Assembly: GCA_041844915.1 (NCBI GenBank)
Contig: JBGZBY010000081.1
Span: 1-39,356, forward strand
From: W11650 sp041844915
Lineage (GTDB): Bacteria > Bacillota > Clostridia > Lachnospirales > Vallitaleaceae
Direction: 5' to 3'
DNA: 39,356 bases
Of this stretch, positions 16,753-25,891 are shown in pieces. Under the pieces are notes generated by a model that saw only the letters and a list, made by a program, of their open reading frames with translations, was not told the DNA's origin and ran no database searches. Within the stretch, counting starts at the first letter, position 1; each line of letters starts with the position of its first letter. The position numbers and the translations under genes were made by a program.

Positions 16753-17493
16753 ATGAAAAAAGAAATAAATTATATCATCAATGTCGAAGATATGACAGTG
16801 GCGTACCAAGTCAAGCCAGTGCTTTGGGATGTGGATTTTCGAGTTCCGGAGGGTGTTTTGATGGCGGTGATCGGGCCGAATGGCGCTGGAAAATCTACCT
16901 TGATTAAGGCGATGCTAGGGCTTTTAAAACCGGTTTCGGGAACGGCGCTTTTTTGGGGAAGGCCCTATCATAAAGAAAGGAAGCGGATTGGCTATGTACC
17001 GCAGCGGGGCAGCGTAGATTGGGATTTTCCGACGACAGCATTTGATGTTGTCTGTATGGGCAGATATGGCGCAGCGGGTTGGATAAAAAGAATTGCCAGA
17101 CAAGATAAGGAAATGGCCTTGGAAGCTTTAGATAAGGTGGGAATGTTAGAATTTAAAAACCGGCAAATTAGCCAGCTTTCCGGCGGACAGCAGCAAAGAG
17201 TTTTTCTGGCAAGAGCTTTGGTACAGGACGCAGACGTTTATTTTATGGATGAACCATTTCAAGGCGTGGACGCGCGGACGGAAAAAGCGATTATTGATAT
17301 TTTAAAGGCTTTACGGGATAAGGGGAAAACCGTGGTAGTGGTTCATCATGACCTACAGACGGTGCCGGAATATTTTGACTGGGTAACGCTTTTGAATATT
17401 CAGCTGATTGCCAGCGGACCAACGGCGGAGGTTTTTACTGAGGAAAATTTGAAGAGGACTTATCGTACCACAGGGGAGGCGATAAAGGAATGA
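16753..17493 (+). CDS. Metal ABC transporter ATP-binding protein
   Basis: A 246-residue ATPase subunit on the cytoplasmic face of the importer. Walker A is GPNGAGKST, the signature is LSGGQ, Walker B is VYFMDEP and the H loop is VVHHD. The segment YVPQRGSVDWDFP after the Q loop is characteristic of manganese/iron/zinc importers of the MntB/SitB/ZnuC group. The ATG at 16753 is preceded by AAAGGG; a TTG at 16732 in frame is the alternative. The stop overlaps the next gene by four bases, showing tight coupling. Confidence 0.92.
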   Translation: MKKEINYIINVEDMTVAYQVKPVLWDVDFRVPEGVLMAVIGPNGAGKSTLIKAMLGLLKPVSGTALFWGRPYHKERKRIGYVPQRGSVDWDFPTTAFDVVCMGRYGAAGWIKRIARQDKEMALEALDKVGMLEFKNRQISQLSGGQQQRVFLARALVQDADVYFMDEPFQGVDARTEKAIIDILKALRDKGKTVVVVHHDLQTVPEYFDWVTLLNIQLIASGPTAEVFTEENLKRTYRTTGEAIKE

Positions 17494-18626
17494 ATCTGGG
17501 CATCATTTTTTCGGACTATACCACACAGGTGGTTTCGCTGGGAGCGACTCTTTTGGGAATTTCCGCTGGAGTTTTAGGCTGCTTTATTGTTCTTAAAAAG
17601 GAAGCTTTGGTTGGAGATGCGATCTCTCATGCGGCCTTGCCGGGGATTTGCATTGCTTTTCTTTTGGCAGGGGCAAAGAATACTTCTTTGTTTTTGGCAG
17701 GGGCGCTGATTGTTGGGCTTATCTCAATGGTAGCGGTCAAAGCTGTGGTTCAATATTCCAAAATCAAATTTGACAGCGCTCTGGCAATTATCCTATCTGC
17801 TTTTTTTGGCTTGGGTTTGGTTCTTATGACATATATCCAGCGCGTGCCTAATTCCAATCAGGCGGGAATGGAAAAATTTATTTTTGGGCAAGCATCTACG
17901 ATGCTGAAAAGAGAGGTTTATCAGCTTTTGTTTGTTGGGGTGATATTAATTGTATTAATTATTCTTTTTTGGAAAGAATTAAAATTATATGTTTTTAATC
18001 CGGAATACGCAGATAGTTTGGGGTTTTCAACTAAAAAAATCGGTTTTTTGTTGTCGGCAATGACTGTTTTAGCGGTAATAGCAGGCTTGCAGACGGTCGG
18101 TGTGATATTGATGAGCGCCATGTTGATTTCGCCTGCGGTCGGGGCCAGACAGTGGACAGATCGTTTGTCGGTCATGATTGGCTTGTCGGGCTTTTTTGGA
18201 GGAACTTCCGGACTGGTTGGAACACTGCTTAGTTCCTCGATTCGTAATATGCCGACCGGCCCGGCAATCGTGCTGGTTTTGAGTGCCTTTGTTTTGGTCA
18301 GCTTGGTCTTTGCGCCCAATCGGGGATTGTTTTGGCAAAGGCTTCGCTATTATCAGAATCTTAAGAGTATAGGCAGGGATAAGGTGCTTTTAAATCTCCA
18401 TTATCTTTCATTGCAGCATGAGATTCCCCATGCGCATCCGCTGTCGGCCATCTGCCTTAGCTGCGAACGCAAAAACGAAAGGCATTTCCGGCGAATGCTG
18501 GAAAGATTGGTTGAGGACGGCTTTGCGGCAAAGGAGAGAGAGGATCATTATCTGATTACGGCAAGGGGAAAGGAGCATTTGACTGAGAACGGACTGATAA
18601 AGGAGGTGGAGCATGGTTTACTTTGA
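17490..18626 (+). CDS. Metal ABC transporter permease with C-terminal winged-helix-like domain
   Basis: A 378-residue protein. Residues 1 to about 275 are an ABC-3 permease with about eight transmembrane segments, including the conserved KKEALVGDAISHAALPGI opening. After a basic linker (RLRYYQNLKSIGRDK) the last 80 residues form a soluble domain that looks like a winged helix: a helical segment with RRMLERLVEDGF followed by a wing-like turn and YLITARGKEHL. This resembles MarR/DtxR-type wHTH ends fused to metal permeases in some bacteria. The added domain is cytoplasmic by topology and could sense metal or gate transport. ATG overlaps the ATPase stop by four bases. Confidence 0.88.
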   Translation: MNLGIIFSDYTTQVVSLGATLLGISAGVLGCFIVLKKEALVGDAISHAALPGICIAFLLAGAKNTSLFLAGALIVGLISMVAVKAVVQYSKIKFDSALAIILSAFFGLGLVLMTYIQRVPNSNQAGMEKFIFGQASTMLKREVYQLLFVGVILIVLIILFWKELKLYVFNPEYADSLGFSTKKIGFLLSAMTVLAVIAGLQTVGVILMSAMLISPAVGARQWTDRLSVMIGLSGFFGGTSGLVGTLLSSSIRNMPTGPAIVLVLSAFVLVSLVFAPNRGLFWQRLRYYQNLKSIGRDKVLLNLHYLSLQHEIPHAHPLSAICLSCERKNERHFRRMLERLVEDGFAAKEREDHYLITARGKEHLTENGLIKEVEHGLL

Positions 18627-19731
18627 GATTCAGCTGATTGCTGTGATTGTGGTGGCTGCCTGTTCCATACCGGGAGTATTTCTGATTTTGCGTAAAATGG
18701 CAATGATGACTGACGCAATTACTCATACCGTACTGCTGGGGATTGTTTTGGCATTCTTTGTGGTTAAAGATTTGGGCTCGCCGCTTTTAATTGCCGGAGC
18801 AACCTTTATGGGGGTATTTACCGTTTATTTTACGGAAACGCTAAACCGGACAAGGCAGATGTCGGAGGATTCGGCAATTGGTATTGTATTTCCGTTTTTG
18901 TTTAGTATTGCCATTATCCTGATTTCGCTGTTTGCCAGAAATGTTCATTTAGATGCTAGTTGCGTATTACTGGGAGAGCTGATCTTTGCGCCTTCTTATC
19001 GGCTGATAATAGGCGGCGTTGATCTGGGACCTAGAGTAGCTTATACTATGGGCGCAATCTTGTTGATTAATTTAGGTTTTATTGTTCTTTTTTTTAAAGA
19101 ATTGAAATTGACGACCTTTGATGAGAATTTGGCGGCGGCGCTGGGTTTTGCTCCAGCACTGATGCATTATGCCCTGATGACGATGGTATCGGTAACAGCG
19201 GTAGGAGCCTTTGAGGCGGTTGGGTCAATTCTGGTGATTGCCTTTATGATCGGCCCGGCAGCAACAGCATATTTGTTGAGCAATGATGTGAAAAAGCTTC
19301 TGTTGCTTAGTGTTTTGATTGGCGCAGGCAATGCTGTTGTCGGCTTTTGGCTGGCGATGTGGCTGGATGTGTCGATTTCCGGCATGATAGCGGTGGTGAC
19401 AGGCTGTACCTTTGGGCTGGTGTTTGTATTTGGTCGGGAAAACGGTCTGGTAGCGGTAGCTAGAAGAAGAAAGCAGCAGGAAAAGGATTTTGCCAATCTG
19501 ACGATGCTTTTTCATATTTTTCGCCATGAAAATAGTCCGCAGGCAGAGGAAGAAACAGGAATTGACACGATTTCTAAGCATTTGAATTGGAAAGAAGCAA
19601 AAATTACCACTCGAGCGGCCGATCTGATTGGCAGAGGTTTTCTGGTCAAGGAAAACAATCGGCTGATCCTGACCGAAGCCGGTAGAAATTATACCAAGGC
19701 AAGCTTTGCCGCGATGATTCATGTGAAATAA
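18613..19731 (+). CDS. Second metal ABC transporter permease with C-terminal winged-helix-like domain
   Basis: A 372-residue ABC-3 permease with the family opening LRKMAMMTDAITHTVLLGI and about eight transmembrane segments in the first 280 residues. The last 85 residues again form a soluble wHTH-like tail (NLTMLFHIF, then ITTRAADLIGRGFLVKENNRLILTEAGRNY). GGAGG precedes the ATG, which overlaps the previous gene by 14 bases. Two different permeases with matching tails suggest a heterodimeric channel whose two cytoplasmic winged helices could pair. The protein ends the operon. Confidence 0.88.
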   Translation: MVYFEIQLIAVIVVAACSIPGVFLILRKMAMMTDAITHTVLLGIVLAFFVVKDLGSPLLIAGATFMGVFTVYFTETLNRTRQMSEDSAIGIVFPFLFSIAIILISLFARNVHLDASCVLLGELIFAPSYRLIIGGVDLGPRVAYTMGAILLINLGFIVLFFKELKLTTFDENLAAALGFAPALMHYALMTMVSVTAVGAFEAVGSILVIAFMIGPAATAYLLSNDVKKLLLLSVLIGAGNAVVGFWLAMWLDVSISGMIAVVTGCTFGLVFVFGRENGLVAVARRRKQQEKDFANLTMLFHIFRHENSPQAEEETGIDTISKHLNWKEAKITTRAADLIGRGFLVKENNRLILTEAGRNYTKASFAAMIHVK

Positions 19732-20372
19732 GGAGCTTTATTTCCGGAAAAGGCAAATAAGCTGCGGGCTTTCAAATGTTGAACAGTTTTCCGTGGGTTT
19801 ACTAGATTTTCTAAGGTAATTGGCGGGTTCTTACCCATTTGTGCCATCGCAATCTCCTACGCTAAACGGAGTCCCGCAGCAGGCCATTTCCCATTCATCA
19901 TAGTAAGCCGTACATTTCATAATCTTATTTTCTATAGTTTCCTTTGCCGAAATTCCCTTCCGCATTTTTGTAGAATATTCTGCATTTTCCTTTGTAAATA
20001 CATTAACAATACCTTCTGTCGCCCATATAAGTGGGTGTTGATGGTCTGCCGAATGCCTATGTAAAAGTTTTTATTATCTGATTTCCTGCTTAATTCTTTG
20101 GCCAGAAGAGGCTTGGCGGGAAAAATGGAAGAGAAGATTCTGTAGGCGGAAATCACAGCTGCCGATGGCGGAGAAAAATAATTGGAAAATCAAGGGTGAG
20201 AAAAAGGATTTTAGGCAGACAAAGAGAATATATAAAGTAAGACAGCAATGTCGGAGTCCGACGATAGTTCGGGTGCATAAAAAAGCAAAGCCGGATGAAA
20301 ACAAAGCTTTGAAGCAGTCCTTAATATGATTTGACAATTTCTCGGAACGCGGAGAGGTGAAAGGAGTTTGTT
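19732..20372. other. Region between the metal importer and hpf
   Basis: Directly after the permease an imperfect hairpin (AGCTTTATTT near 19735 facing AAATAAGCT near 19755) may end transcription, although no T run follows. A - strand gene remnant lies at 19831-20070. The remainder up to hpf is AT-rich with no supported gene; a frame at 20074-20337 on the - strand is spurious. Confidence 0.5.
19831..20070 (-). pseudogene. Remnant of a small cytoplasmic protein with a WxMxCCGxPFxVGD motif (DUF6578-like)
   Basis: On the - strand one frame is open for 79 codons without a start codon and reads ADHQHPLIWATEGIVNVF, later CTAYYDEWEMACCGTPFSVGD, then stops four residues after the motif ends. The tryptophan-x-Met-x-Cys-Cys-Gly-x-Pro-Phe pattern recalls DUF6578 proteins, where it stands near the N-terminus of a longer protein. 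The stop after GDCDGTNG and the stop codons just upstream suggest both ends are lost. The relation to DUF6578 is from memory of the motif and is tentative. Confidence 0.4.
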
Positions 20373-20915
20373 ATGAAGTATATTATCAGTGGAAAAAACA
20401 TGACTGTAAAGGAAGGGCTGAAGGACAGGATCGAAGAAAAGCTGGGTAAGCTGGATAAGTTCTTTTCCGAGGAAACAACGGCACAGGTAACGTTAAGCAC
20501 CGAAAAAAGAGATAGTATTATTGAAGTAACGATTCCGATTCGCGGTTCGGTTATTCGTGCTGAAGAACGCGGCGAAACGATGTATATTGCGCTGGATAAT
20601 GCAGTAGATAAGTTGGAAAGACAATTGGTAAAGCATCGTCAGAAGCTGATTGCCAGCCACCGCCAAGCGAAGGAATTAAAGATTGAGTATTTTGAGCAGC
20701 TGACGGAGAAGGCTGAAGACGCTATCAATATTGAGAGAACCAAAAAGATCAGCGTAAAACCGATGGATCCGGAGGAAGCCTGCATGCAGATGGATTTGCT
20801 GGGACATGATTTTTATGTGTTCCGCAATCGCTATACCAATGATATCAATGTGGTCTATAAGAGAAAAAATTCCGGCTATGGCTTGATTGAAACGGACGGA
20901 GAGGAAAGCGAATAA
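20373..20915 (+). CDS. hpf: Ribosome hibernation promoting factor, long form
   Basis: A 180-residue long-form HPF. The N-terminal S30AE/RaiA domain (about 1-100) opens with MKYIISGKNMTVKEGLKDRIEEKLGKLDKFF and carries the basic helix ERQLVKHRQKL. The C-terminal dimerisation domain (about 122-178) includes KPMDPEEACMQMDLLGHDFYVFRNRYTNDINVVYKRK. The protein binds the small subunit decoding centre and pairs ribosomes into 100S dimers in stationary phase. AAGGAG precedes the ATG. It is a single gene with its own terminators. Confidence 0.96.
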   Translation: MKYIISGKNMTVKEGLKDRIEEKLGKLDKFFSEETTAQVTLSTEKRDSIIEVTIPIRGSVIRAEERGETMYIALDNAVDKLERQLVKHRQKLIASHRQAKELKIEYFEQLTEKAEDAINIERTKKISVKPMDPEEACMQMDLLGHDFYVFRNRYTNDINVVYKRKNSGYGLIETDGEESE

Positions 20916-20975
20916 TCGTAGCGGCGGGAAACTGCTTAGCTGTCGGAGAAAAGAAACAGAGATTGCAGAAAAAAA

Positions 20976-21000
20976 GGGCTGCCGGTGGGCGGCTCTTTTT
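20976..21000 (+). terminator. Rho-independent terminator of hpf
   Basis: GGGCTGCC (20976-20983) pairs with GGCGGCTC (20988-20995) using two G-U pairs, followed by TTTTT. It lies 60 bases after the hpf stop. Confidence 0.75.
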
Positions 21001-21010
21001 GTATGGTTCA

Positions 21011-21053
21011 GCAAAGAGAAAACCGCCGGTTCAGCCAGCGGTTTTCTCTTTGC
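21011..21053. terminator. Bidirectional terminator between convergent hpf and lacI
   Basis: A perfect 16-bp stem, GCAAAGAGAAAACCGC (21011-21026) with its complement at 21038-21053, has an 11-base loop. A/T-rich stem bases give U tracts in both directions. It separates convergent transcription units. Confidence 0.8.
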
Positions 21054-21083
21054 TATTTACCTTCTTTGCCCTTAGATCCGTCT

Positions 21084-22106
21084 TTAATCTCCGGTAGAGG
21101 CCTTTAGGATCAGCTCGGAGCGCATATAGGTAACGACATAGGAGGCCTGCGGATACTTCATGCGGAACAAAAGCTGCGCCGCTAAGCGCTTGCCCAAATG
21201 ATCGGTCTGCACAAGGGCGGTGGTCAGGATATCTGCCACATTGCTGTATTCCTTGCGCCCGTCAAAGCCGGTCATGGCGACATCTCCCGGGATGGAATAG
21301 CCCTGTGCGGACAAAAAGCTTTCTACATATTGTGCGACGAAATCGCTGACGCAGACAAAGGCCTCCGGCATCGGTTTTAGTTTTTTCAAGAAGTCGTGAA
21401 TCTCATCTTCGTAGTGGTAGATATTGATGGAATTGGTAAAGCAGATGGATGGATCGACCTTTAGCGAATAATCACTCATAGCGTCCAGATAGCCGTGATA
21501 GCGCTCAAAATTGGTCTGGGCATAGTGGATATCACCAATAAAGCCGATTCGAGTTCTGCCCTTTTCGAGAATCTGCTTCGTCAGATCTCTGGTGGCGGCT
21601 CGTCCTTCGATCAAAACTAGGTCGCCATTTAGGTTCTCCGGCTTGACCTGAGGCGGGACATCCAAGAAGATCAGGGGAATGCTCAGCTTATTGATCAGTC
21701 GGGTCATTTTGGGGTCATTAACATTTAAGACAATAGCGCCGGCGATTTGCCCCGAGGACAACACGGCGGGCAATTGATAATCATCCTTGTAAAAGCTGGG
21801 AACATAGGTGTACATCAGATTGATATTGGATTTGTTTAATTCCTTGGCGATTTGATGAATAATATCCATCCAGAATTTTGAGGAGTCCGGACGGGATACA
21901 ATTACCGAAACAGTTTGTGCAATATCCTGCTCGGCAGTCGGCATTGGCTTAACGCTGCTCTTTAAATAGCCCATTTCCTCGGCCTTCATAAAAATTTGCT
22001 CCTTTAGCTTCGGGGAAATTCCAGGATAGTCATGAAAGGCTTTCCAAACAGAAATTCTGGAGATCCCGATGGCGTTTGCAATGTCCTGCATCGTAACTTT
22101 TTTCAT
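21084..22106 (-). CDS. LacI-family transcriptional regulator of the mannoside locus
   Basis: A 340-residue LacI/GalR regulator. The N-terminal HTH reads MKKVTMQDIANAIGISRISVWKAF; the periplasmic-binding-like sensor domain follows from about residue 65 (VSVIVSRPDSSKFWMDII) to the end, with the usual ILTTALVQTDHLGKRLAAQLL helix. It is oriented away from the mannosidase and transporter genes, which begin about 0.55 kb on its other side. Its promoter carries a dyad and shares a motif with the promoters of those genes, so it most likely represses them until a mannose-containing oligosaccharide binds. The ligand cannot be read from sequence. Confidence 0.92.
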   Translation of the reverse strand: MKKVTMQDIANAIGISRISVWKAFHDYPGISPKLKEQIFMKAEEMGYLKSSVKPMPTAEQDIAQTVSVIVSRPDSSKFWMDIIHQIAKELNKSNINLMYTYVPSFYKDDYQLPAVLSSGQIAGAIVLNVNDPKMTRLINKLSIPLIFLDVPPQVKPENLNGDLVLIEGRAATRDLTKQILEKGRTRIGFIGDIHYAQTNFERYHGYLDAMSDYSLKVDPSICFTNSINIYHYEDEIHDFLKKLKPMPEAFVCVSDFVAQYVESFLSAQGYSIPGDVAMTGFDGRKEYSNVADILTTALVQTDHLGKRLAAQLLFRMKYPQASYVVTYMRSELILKASTGD

Positions 22107-22227
22107 ATGGGTTCCTCCGTAAATAGCAGACTTTTTTGTTGTTTATCCGGTAAGCCGGTTTTGCCGACAGTAAGGAAAAGCAGACGATTTAATAAAGTTG
22201 GAAAGTATCCGGATAATCATAGATAAC

Positions 22228-22256
22228 ATTTTACCATAATTGTTATTAAAAGACAA
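22228..22256 (-). promoter_or_regulatory. lacI promoter with overlapping dyad
   Basis: On the - strand TTGTCT (22251-22256) and TAAAAT (22228-22233) are spaced by 17 bases. A dyad with 6-bp arms (ATAACA / TGTTAT, 22223-22246) spans the -10 box and much of the spacer, which suits autorepression. Confidence 0.6.
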
Positions 22257-22390
22257 TGGAAAAAATGACTTTTGTTTACAAAAAAGCAGGAGAAAATGAG
22301 CAGATAAAAATCATAAATAGAAAAAAATCCCTTTAATAAAAGAGAAAGAGTAGATTTTTAAAGGCAATGCGGTCGGATGAGAAAATTAAC

Positions 22391-22478
22391 ATTTTGCAAC
22401 TTTTTTATGTTCTTTAATTATAAAATATTGCTAAAAATGTTTTTTTCTCTTTCCTTTTTTGCAGTTTCCTATTATAAT
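22391..22478 (+). promoter_or_regulatory. Promoter region of the alpha-mannosidase gene
   Basis: A TATAAT box occurs at 22473-22478 with a poor -35. Further upstream TTGCAA (22394-22399) could serve as -35 for a TATAAA at 22419-22424 with long spacing. The motif AACATTTTGCAAC (22388-22400) is shared with the transporter promoter and resembles the lacI operator. The rest of the gap 22107-22669 is AT-rich with no other feature. Which -10 is used is undecided. Confidence 0.45.
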
Positions 22479-22669
22479 AAGGGAGAATAAGAGAATAGAA
22501 AGCTTTAGGTCAAACAAGCGAGTTTGGCGTTTTGCCGCTGTCAAGGCGGGAAGGGCGGCGAAGGCTTGGCCAGCGGGAAATGGAGCGGGGAGATGGTCTG
22601 CTTCGTTTGTAAAAAAACGACTTTAAAAATGGATTTTCAGCAAAAACACTTGATGATATGGAGGTATGT

Positions 22670-25600
22670 ATGTTTTTTGAAGTGGAAAGAATTCAAAAGA
22701 TTACAGCAGATTTGAAGGAACTGATTGTTGCGGATAAGCTTGAGCTGGCGGAAATCAAAGTAAAAAAAGGACTGTATCAGAATCCGGCGGAAGCAGCAGC
22801 GTCAGCGGAGCCGTTTCAAAGCTTTGGCTTTCACGAGCGCTGGGGAGGAAAGAATATTTATGCCTGGTTTCAAGCGGAGTTTTGCGTGCCGGAAGCCTTT
22901 GCCGGAAAGCGATTGGCGTATCGGGTGACAACGTCGCATGAGGGGGAATGGGATGCAAAGAATCCGCAGTTTTTAATTTTTGTTAATGGCAAGCTGGTGC
23001 AGGGGCTTGATGTCAATCATACGGAAATTTTATTGACGGATCACGCGAACGCCGGAGAGGCTTATGTTGTTGATTTGCAGGCGTTCAGCGGGATGGAGGA
23101 GCATTTATCGGAATGCAAAAACACAGTTTGTGTTTCTGATCCGAAGATCGAGCAGCTGTATTATGATATCTACGTGCCGCTGGAGGCGGCAAAGCTTTTG
23201 GCAAAGACGGATTATTACCGGATAGAGATTCTTAAGTATTTGACGGAGGCGGTCAATCGGATTGACTTGCGCCGTCCCTATTCGCCGGAGTTTTATGCTA
23301 GTGTAGATCGAGCGCTGGAATATATGGCGGAGGAATTTTATGGAAAGTACTGCGGGCATTCCGAGATAATTGCCAATTGCGTTGGACATACGCATATTGA
23401 TGTAGCATGGCTGTGGGATCTGGATCAGACCAAGCATAAGGTTGAACGGAGCTTTAGTACGGTGCTGGAATTGATGCGGCACTATAAGGAATATATTTTT
23501 ATGTCCAGTCAGCCGCAGCTTTATCGCTTTTTGCAAACCTCTATGCCGGAGCTTTATGCCGAGATCAAGGAAAGGGTCAAGGAAGGGCGCTGGGAGCCGG
23601 AGGGAGCCATGTGGCTGGAGGCGGACTGCAATCTTAGCTCCGGCGAATCACTAATTCGGCAAATAGTTTTAGGAAAGCGCTTTTTCCGCGAAGAATTTGG
23701 CGTAGAGAGCAAGCTTCTTTGGCTGCCGGATGTATTTGGCTATAGCGCAGCGCTACCGCAGATTTTGCAGAAGGCGCATATTCCGTATTTTATGACAACC
23801 AAGATTAGCTGGAATGAATACAATAAGCTGCCTTATGATACCTTCCGCTGGGTCGGACTGGACGGTAGCAGTGTGCTGACGCATTTTATCACTACGGCAA
23901 ATTTTGATGAGTTGCCGGAAAAATTCTTTACCACCTATAACGGCGATGTCAATGCTAATTCGGTACGGGGAGCATGGGAAAGATACCAGCAGAAGGATTT
24001 GAGCAACGAGGTGCTGATCAGCTACGGCTGGGGTGATGGTGGCGGCGGTCCGACCAAGCATATGCTGGAATACGGCAAGCGGCTGGCAAAAGGAATTCCG
24101 ACTATGCCGAGGGTGGAATTTACCAATTCCCTTAGCTTCTTTGATAAGCTGGCAGCCAAAACCGAAAACAATAAGAAAACCCCAAGCTGGGTGGGAGAGT
24201 TGTATTTTGAATACCACAGAGGAACCTTGACCGGTATGGCAAGGAATAAAAGATATAATCGAAAATCTGAATTTTTATATGAAGAAATTGAATGGCTGTC
24301 GGATATGGCGATGGAGCTGGGTGGTCAAAGATATCCGCAGAAGGAGATTACCGATGCTTGGGAAATCATATGCCTGAACCAGTTCCATGATATCATTCCG
24401 GGATCTTCGATCAAGAAGGTGTACGAGGATTCCAAGGAGCAGTATGAGCAGATTTTGGCAGACGGAAAAGTATTGAAGGATAGCGCGATAAACAGCCTGC
24501 TGCCGAAGATTCATACTGACGGGAAATCAGTGATCGTGTTTAATCCTACGGCTTTTGAGCGGACGGATATCGTTGAGGTGGCGCTGCCGCAGGAGTATTC
24601 TGTTTATTTTGAAGGAAAGCGGCAAAAATCCTACTATTGCGGGAAATGCGGAGAGCTGAGCTTTTTGGCGGAGGGCATTCCGGCCAAGGGCTACAAGGTA
24701 TTTCTTTTAAAGGAAGCGGAAAATGTCGCGCCGGAATATTTGACGGTGAGTAAGACGCATTTGGAAAATGAATTCCTTGCCATCGATTTGGACGAAAATG
24801 GCTTGTTTGCATCGGTTTACGACAAGAGAGCAAAGCGCGAGCTGTTGCCGGAAGGAAAGCGAGGCAATGTTTTGCAGGCGTTTGAGGACAGACCGCATAA
24901 CTGGGATGCCTGGGATATCAATATTTATTATCAGGAAAAAATGTGGGAGATTACAGAGATCAGCAGCATCGAGGTGGTAAGAACGACGCCGCTAAAGGGT
25001 GTTTTAAAGCTGGTTCGGCCCTTCCTTGACTCGACGATTACCCAATGGATAACGGTTTATGCGCATACCGCCAGAATTGATGTTGTGAATGAAATAGACT
25101 GGAAGGAGAAGCAGATTTTGTTAAAAACGGCATTTCCAGTTGACATTCATAGTGAGAAGGCAACCTACGATATTCAGCTTGGGAATGTGGAGCGCCCGAC
25201 GCACTGGAACACCAGCTGGGATACGGCAAAATTTGAGGTTTGCGGGCATAAATGGGCGGATTTAAGCGAGTGCGGCTATGGCGTCAGCCTGCTTAACGAC
25301 TGTAAATATGGTCATGATATCAAGGGCAATGTAATGCGGCTGACCCTTTTAAAATCAGCGGTGATTCCAAACGAGGATGCAGACCGGGAGATTCACCACT
25401 TTACCTATTCGCTTTTCCCGCACAGTGGAGATTTCCGCGAAGGCAGAGTTGTTCAGGAGGCATATTTCCTGAATCAGTCGCTGACTGCCTATCTCCTTGA
25501 AAAACAGGATGGCGGGCTGCCGCAGAGGATTTCCTTTGCCGGAGTCGATGCGGAAAATGTAGTGATGGAGGTCGTAAAAAAGTCCGAGTATGACGACGAC

Positions 25601-25798
25601 TTGGTGCTGCGGGTGCATGAATGCTATAATAAGCGGACGGAAACGACGATTCGGACATATTTGCCGATAGAGAGTGTGTGTGAATGCGATCTGGAGGAAA
25701 GAGAGGTCTTTGAGGAGTTAAAGGCGGAGGGGAATAGCTTCTCTTTTATGATTAAACCCTATGAGATCAAGACCTTTAAGCTGAAGCTGAAAAAATAA
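22670..25798 (+). CDS. GH38 alpha-mannosidase
   Basis: A 1042-residue family GH38 alpha-mannosidase, the usual length. It removes alpha-linked mannose from oligosaccharides by a retaining, zinc-dependent mechanism. The zinc/substrate motif GHTHIDVAWLWDLDQT is at about 240-254, the nucleophile Asp in LWLPDVFGYSAALPQIL near 354, then GWGDGGGGPTKHMLE and NQFHDIIPGSSIKKVYEDS, followed by the beta-sandwich C-terminal half. No signal peptide is visible, so it acts in the cytoplasm on imported sugars. The ATG at 22670 lies five bases after GGAGG; the ATG at 22658 overlaps the ribosome site. The divergent LacI regulator and downstream transporter and GH130 genes place it in a mannose-glycan pathway. 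Confidence 0.94.
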   Translation: MFFEVERIQKITADLKELIVADKLELAEIKVKKGLYQNPAEAAASAEPFQSFGFHERWGGKNIYAWFQAEFCVPEAFAGKRLAYRVTTSHEGEWDAKNPQFLIFVNGKLVQGLDVNHTEILLTDHANAGEAYVVDLQAFSGMEEHLSECKNTVCVSDPKIEQLYYDIYVPLEAAKLLAKTDYYRIEILKYLTEAVNRIDLRRPYSPEFYASVDRALEYMAEEFYGKYCGHSEIIANCVGHTHIDVAWLWDLDQTKHKVERSFSTVLELMRHYKEYIFMSSQPQLYRFLQTSMPELYAEIKERVKEGRWEPEGAMWLEADCNLSSGESLIRQIVLGKRFFREEFGVESKLLWLPDVFGYSAALPQILQKAHIPYFMTTKISWNEYNKLPYDTFRWVGLDGSSVLTHFITTANFDELPEKFFTTYNGDVNANSVRGAWERYQQKDLSNEVLISYGWGDGGGGPTKHMLEYGKRLAKGIPTMPRVEFTNSLSFFDKLAAKTENNKKTPSWVGELYFEYHRGTLTGMARNKRYNRKSEFLYEEIEWLSDMAMELGGQRYPQKEITDAWEIICLNQFHDIIPGSSIKKVYEDSKEQYEQILADGKVLKDSAINSLLPKIHTDGKSVIVFNPTAFERTDIVEVALPQEYSVYFEGKRQKSYYCGKCGELSFLAEGIPAKGYKVFLLKEAENVAPEYLTVSKTHLENEFLAIDLDENGLFASVYDKRAKRELLPEGKRGNVLQAFEDRPHNWDAWDINIYYQEKMWEITEISSIEVVRTTPLKGVLKLVRPFLDSTITQWITVYAHTARIDVVNEIDWKEKQILLKTAFPVDIHSEKATYDIQLGNVERPTHWNTSWDTAKFEVCGHKWADLSECGYGVSLLNDCKYGHDIKGNVMRLTLLKSAVIPNEDADREIHHFTYSLFPHSGDFREGRVVQEAYFLNQSLTAYLLEKQDGGLPQRISFAGVDAENVVMEVVKKSEYDDDLVLRVHECYNKRTETTIRTYLPIESVCECDLEEREVFEELKAEGNSFSFMIKPYEIKTFKLKLKK

Positions 25799-25848
25799 CG
25801 CGGCTGGAGAAAAGAGAAATGATTAGGAAATAAAAACGGAGAATGGAT

Positions 25849-25891
25849 AAATACCCTCTTTACTGGACAAGGTAGTAGGGAGGGTATTTTT
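25849..25891 (+). terminator. Rho-independent terminator after the alpha-mannosidase gene
   Basis: AAATACCCTC (25849-25858) pairs with GAGGGTATTT (25880-25889), followed by further T residues. It lies 50 bases after the stop, so the transporter genes use their own promoter. Confidence 0.8.

Noticed and set aside
20074..20337. Minus-strand 87-codon frame upstream of hpf
   Set aside because: No ribosome site or family resemblance; Phe/Ser-rich composition of a shadow frame.
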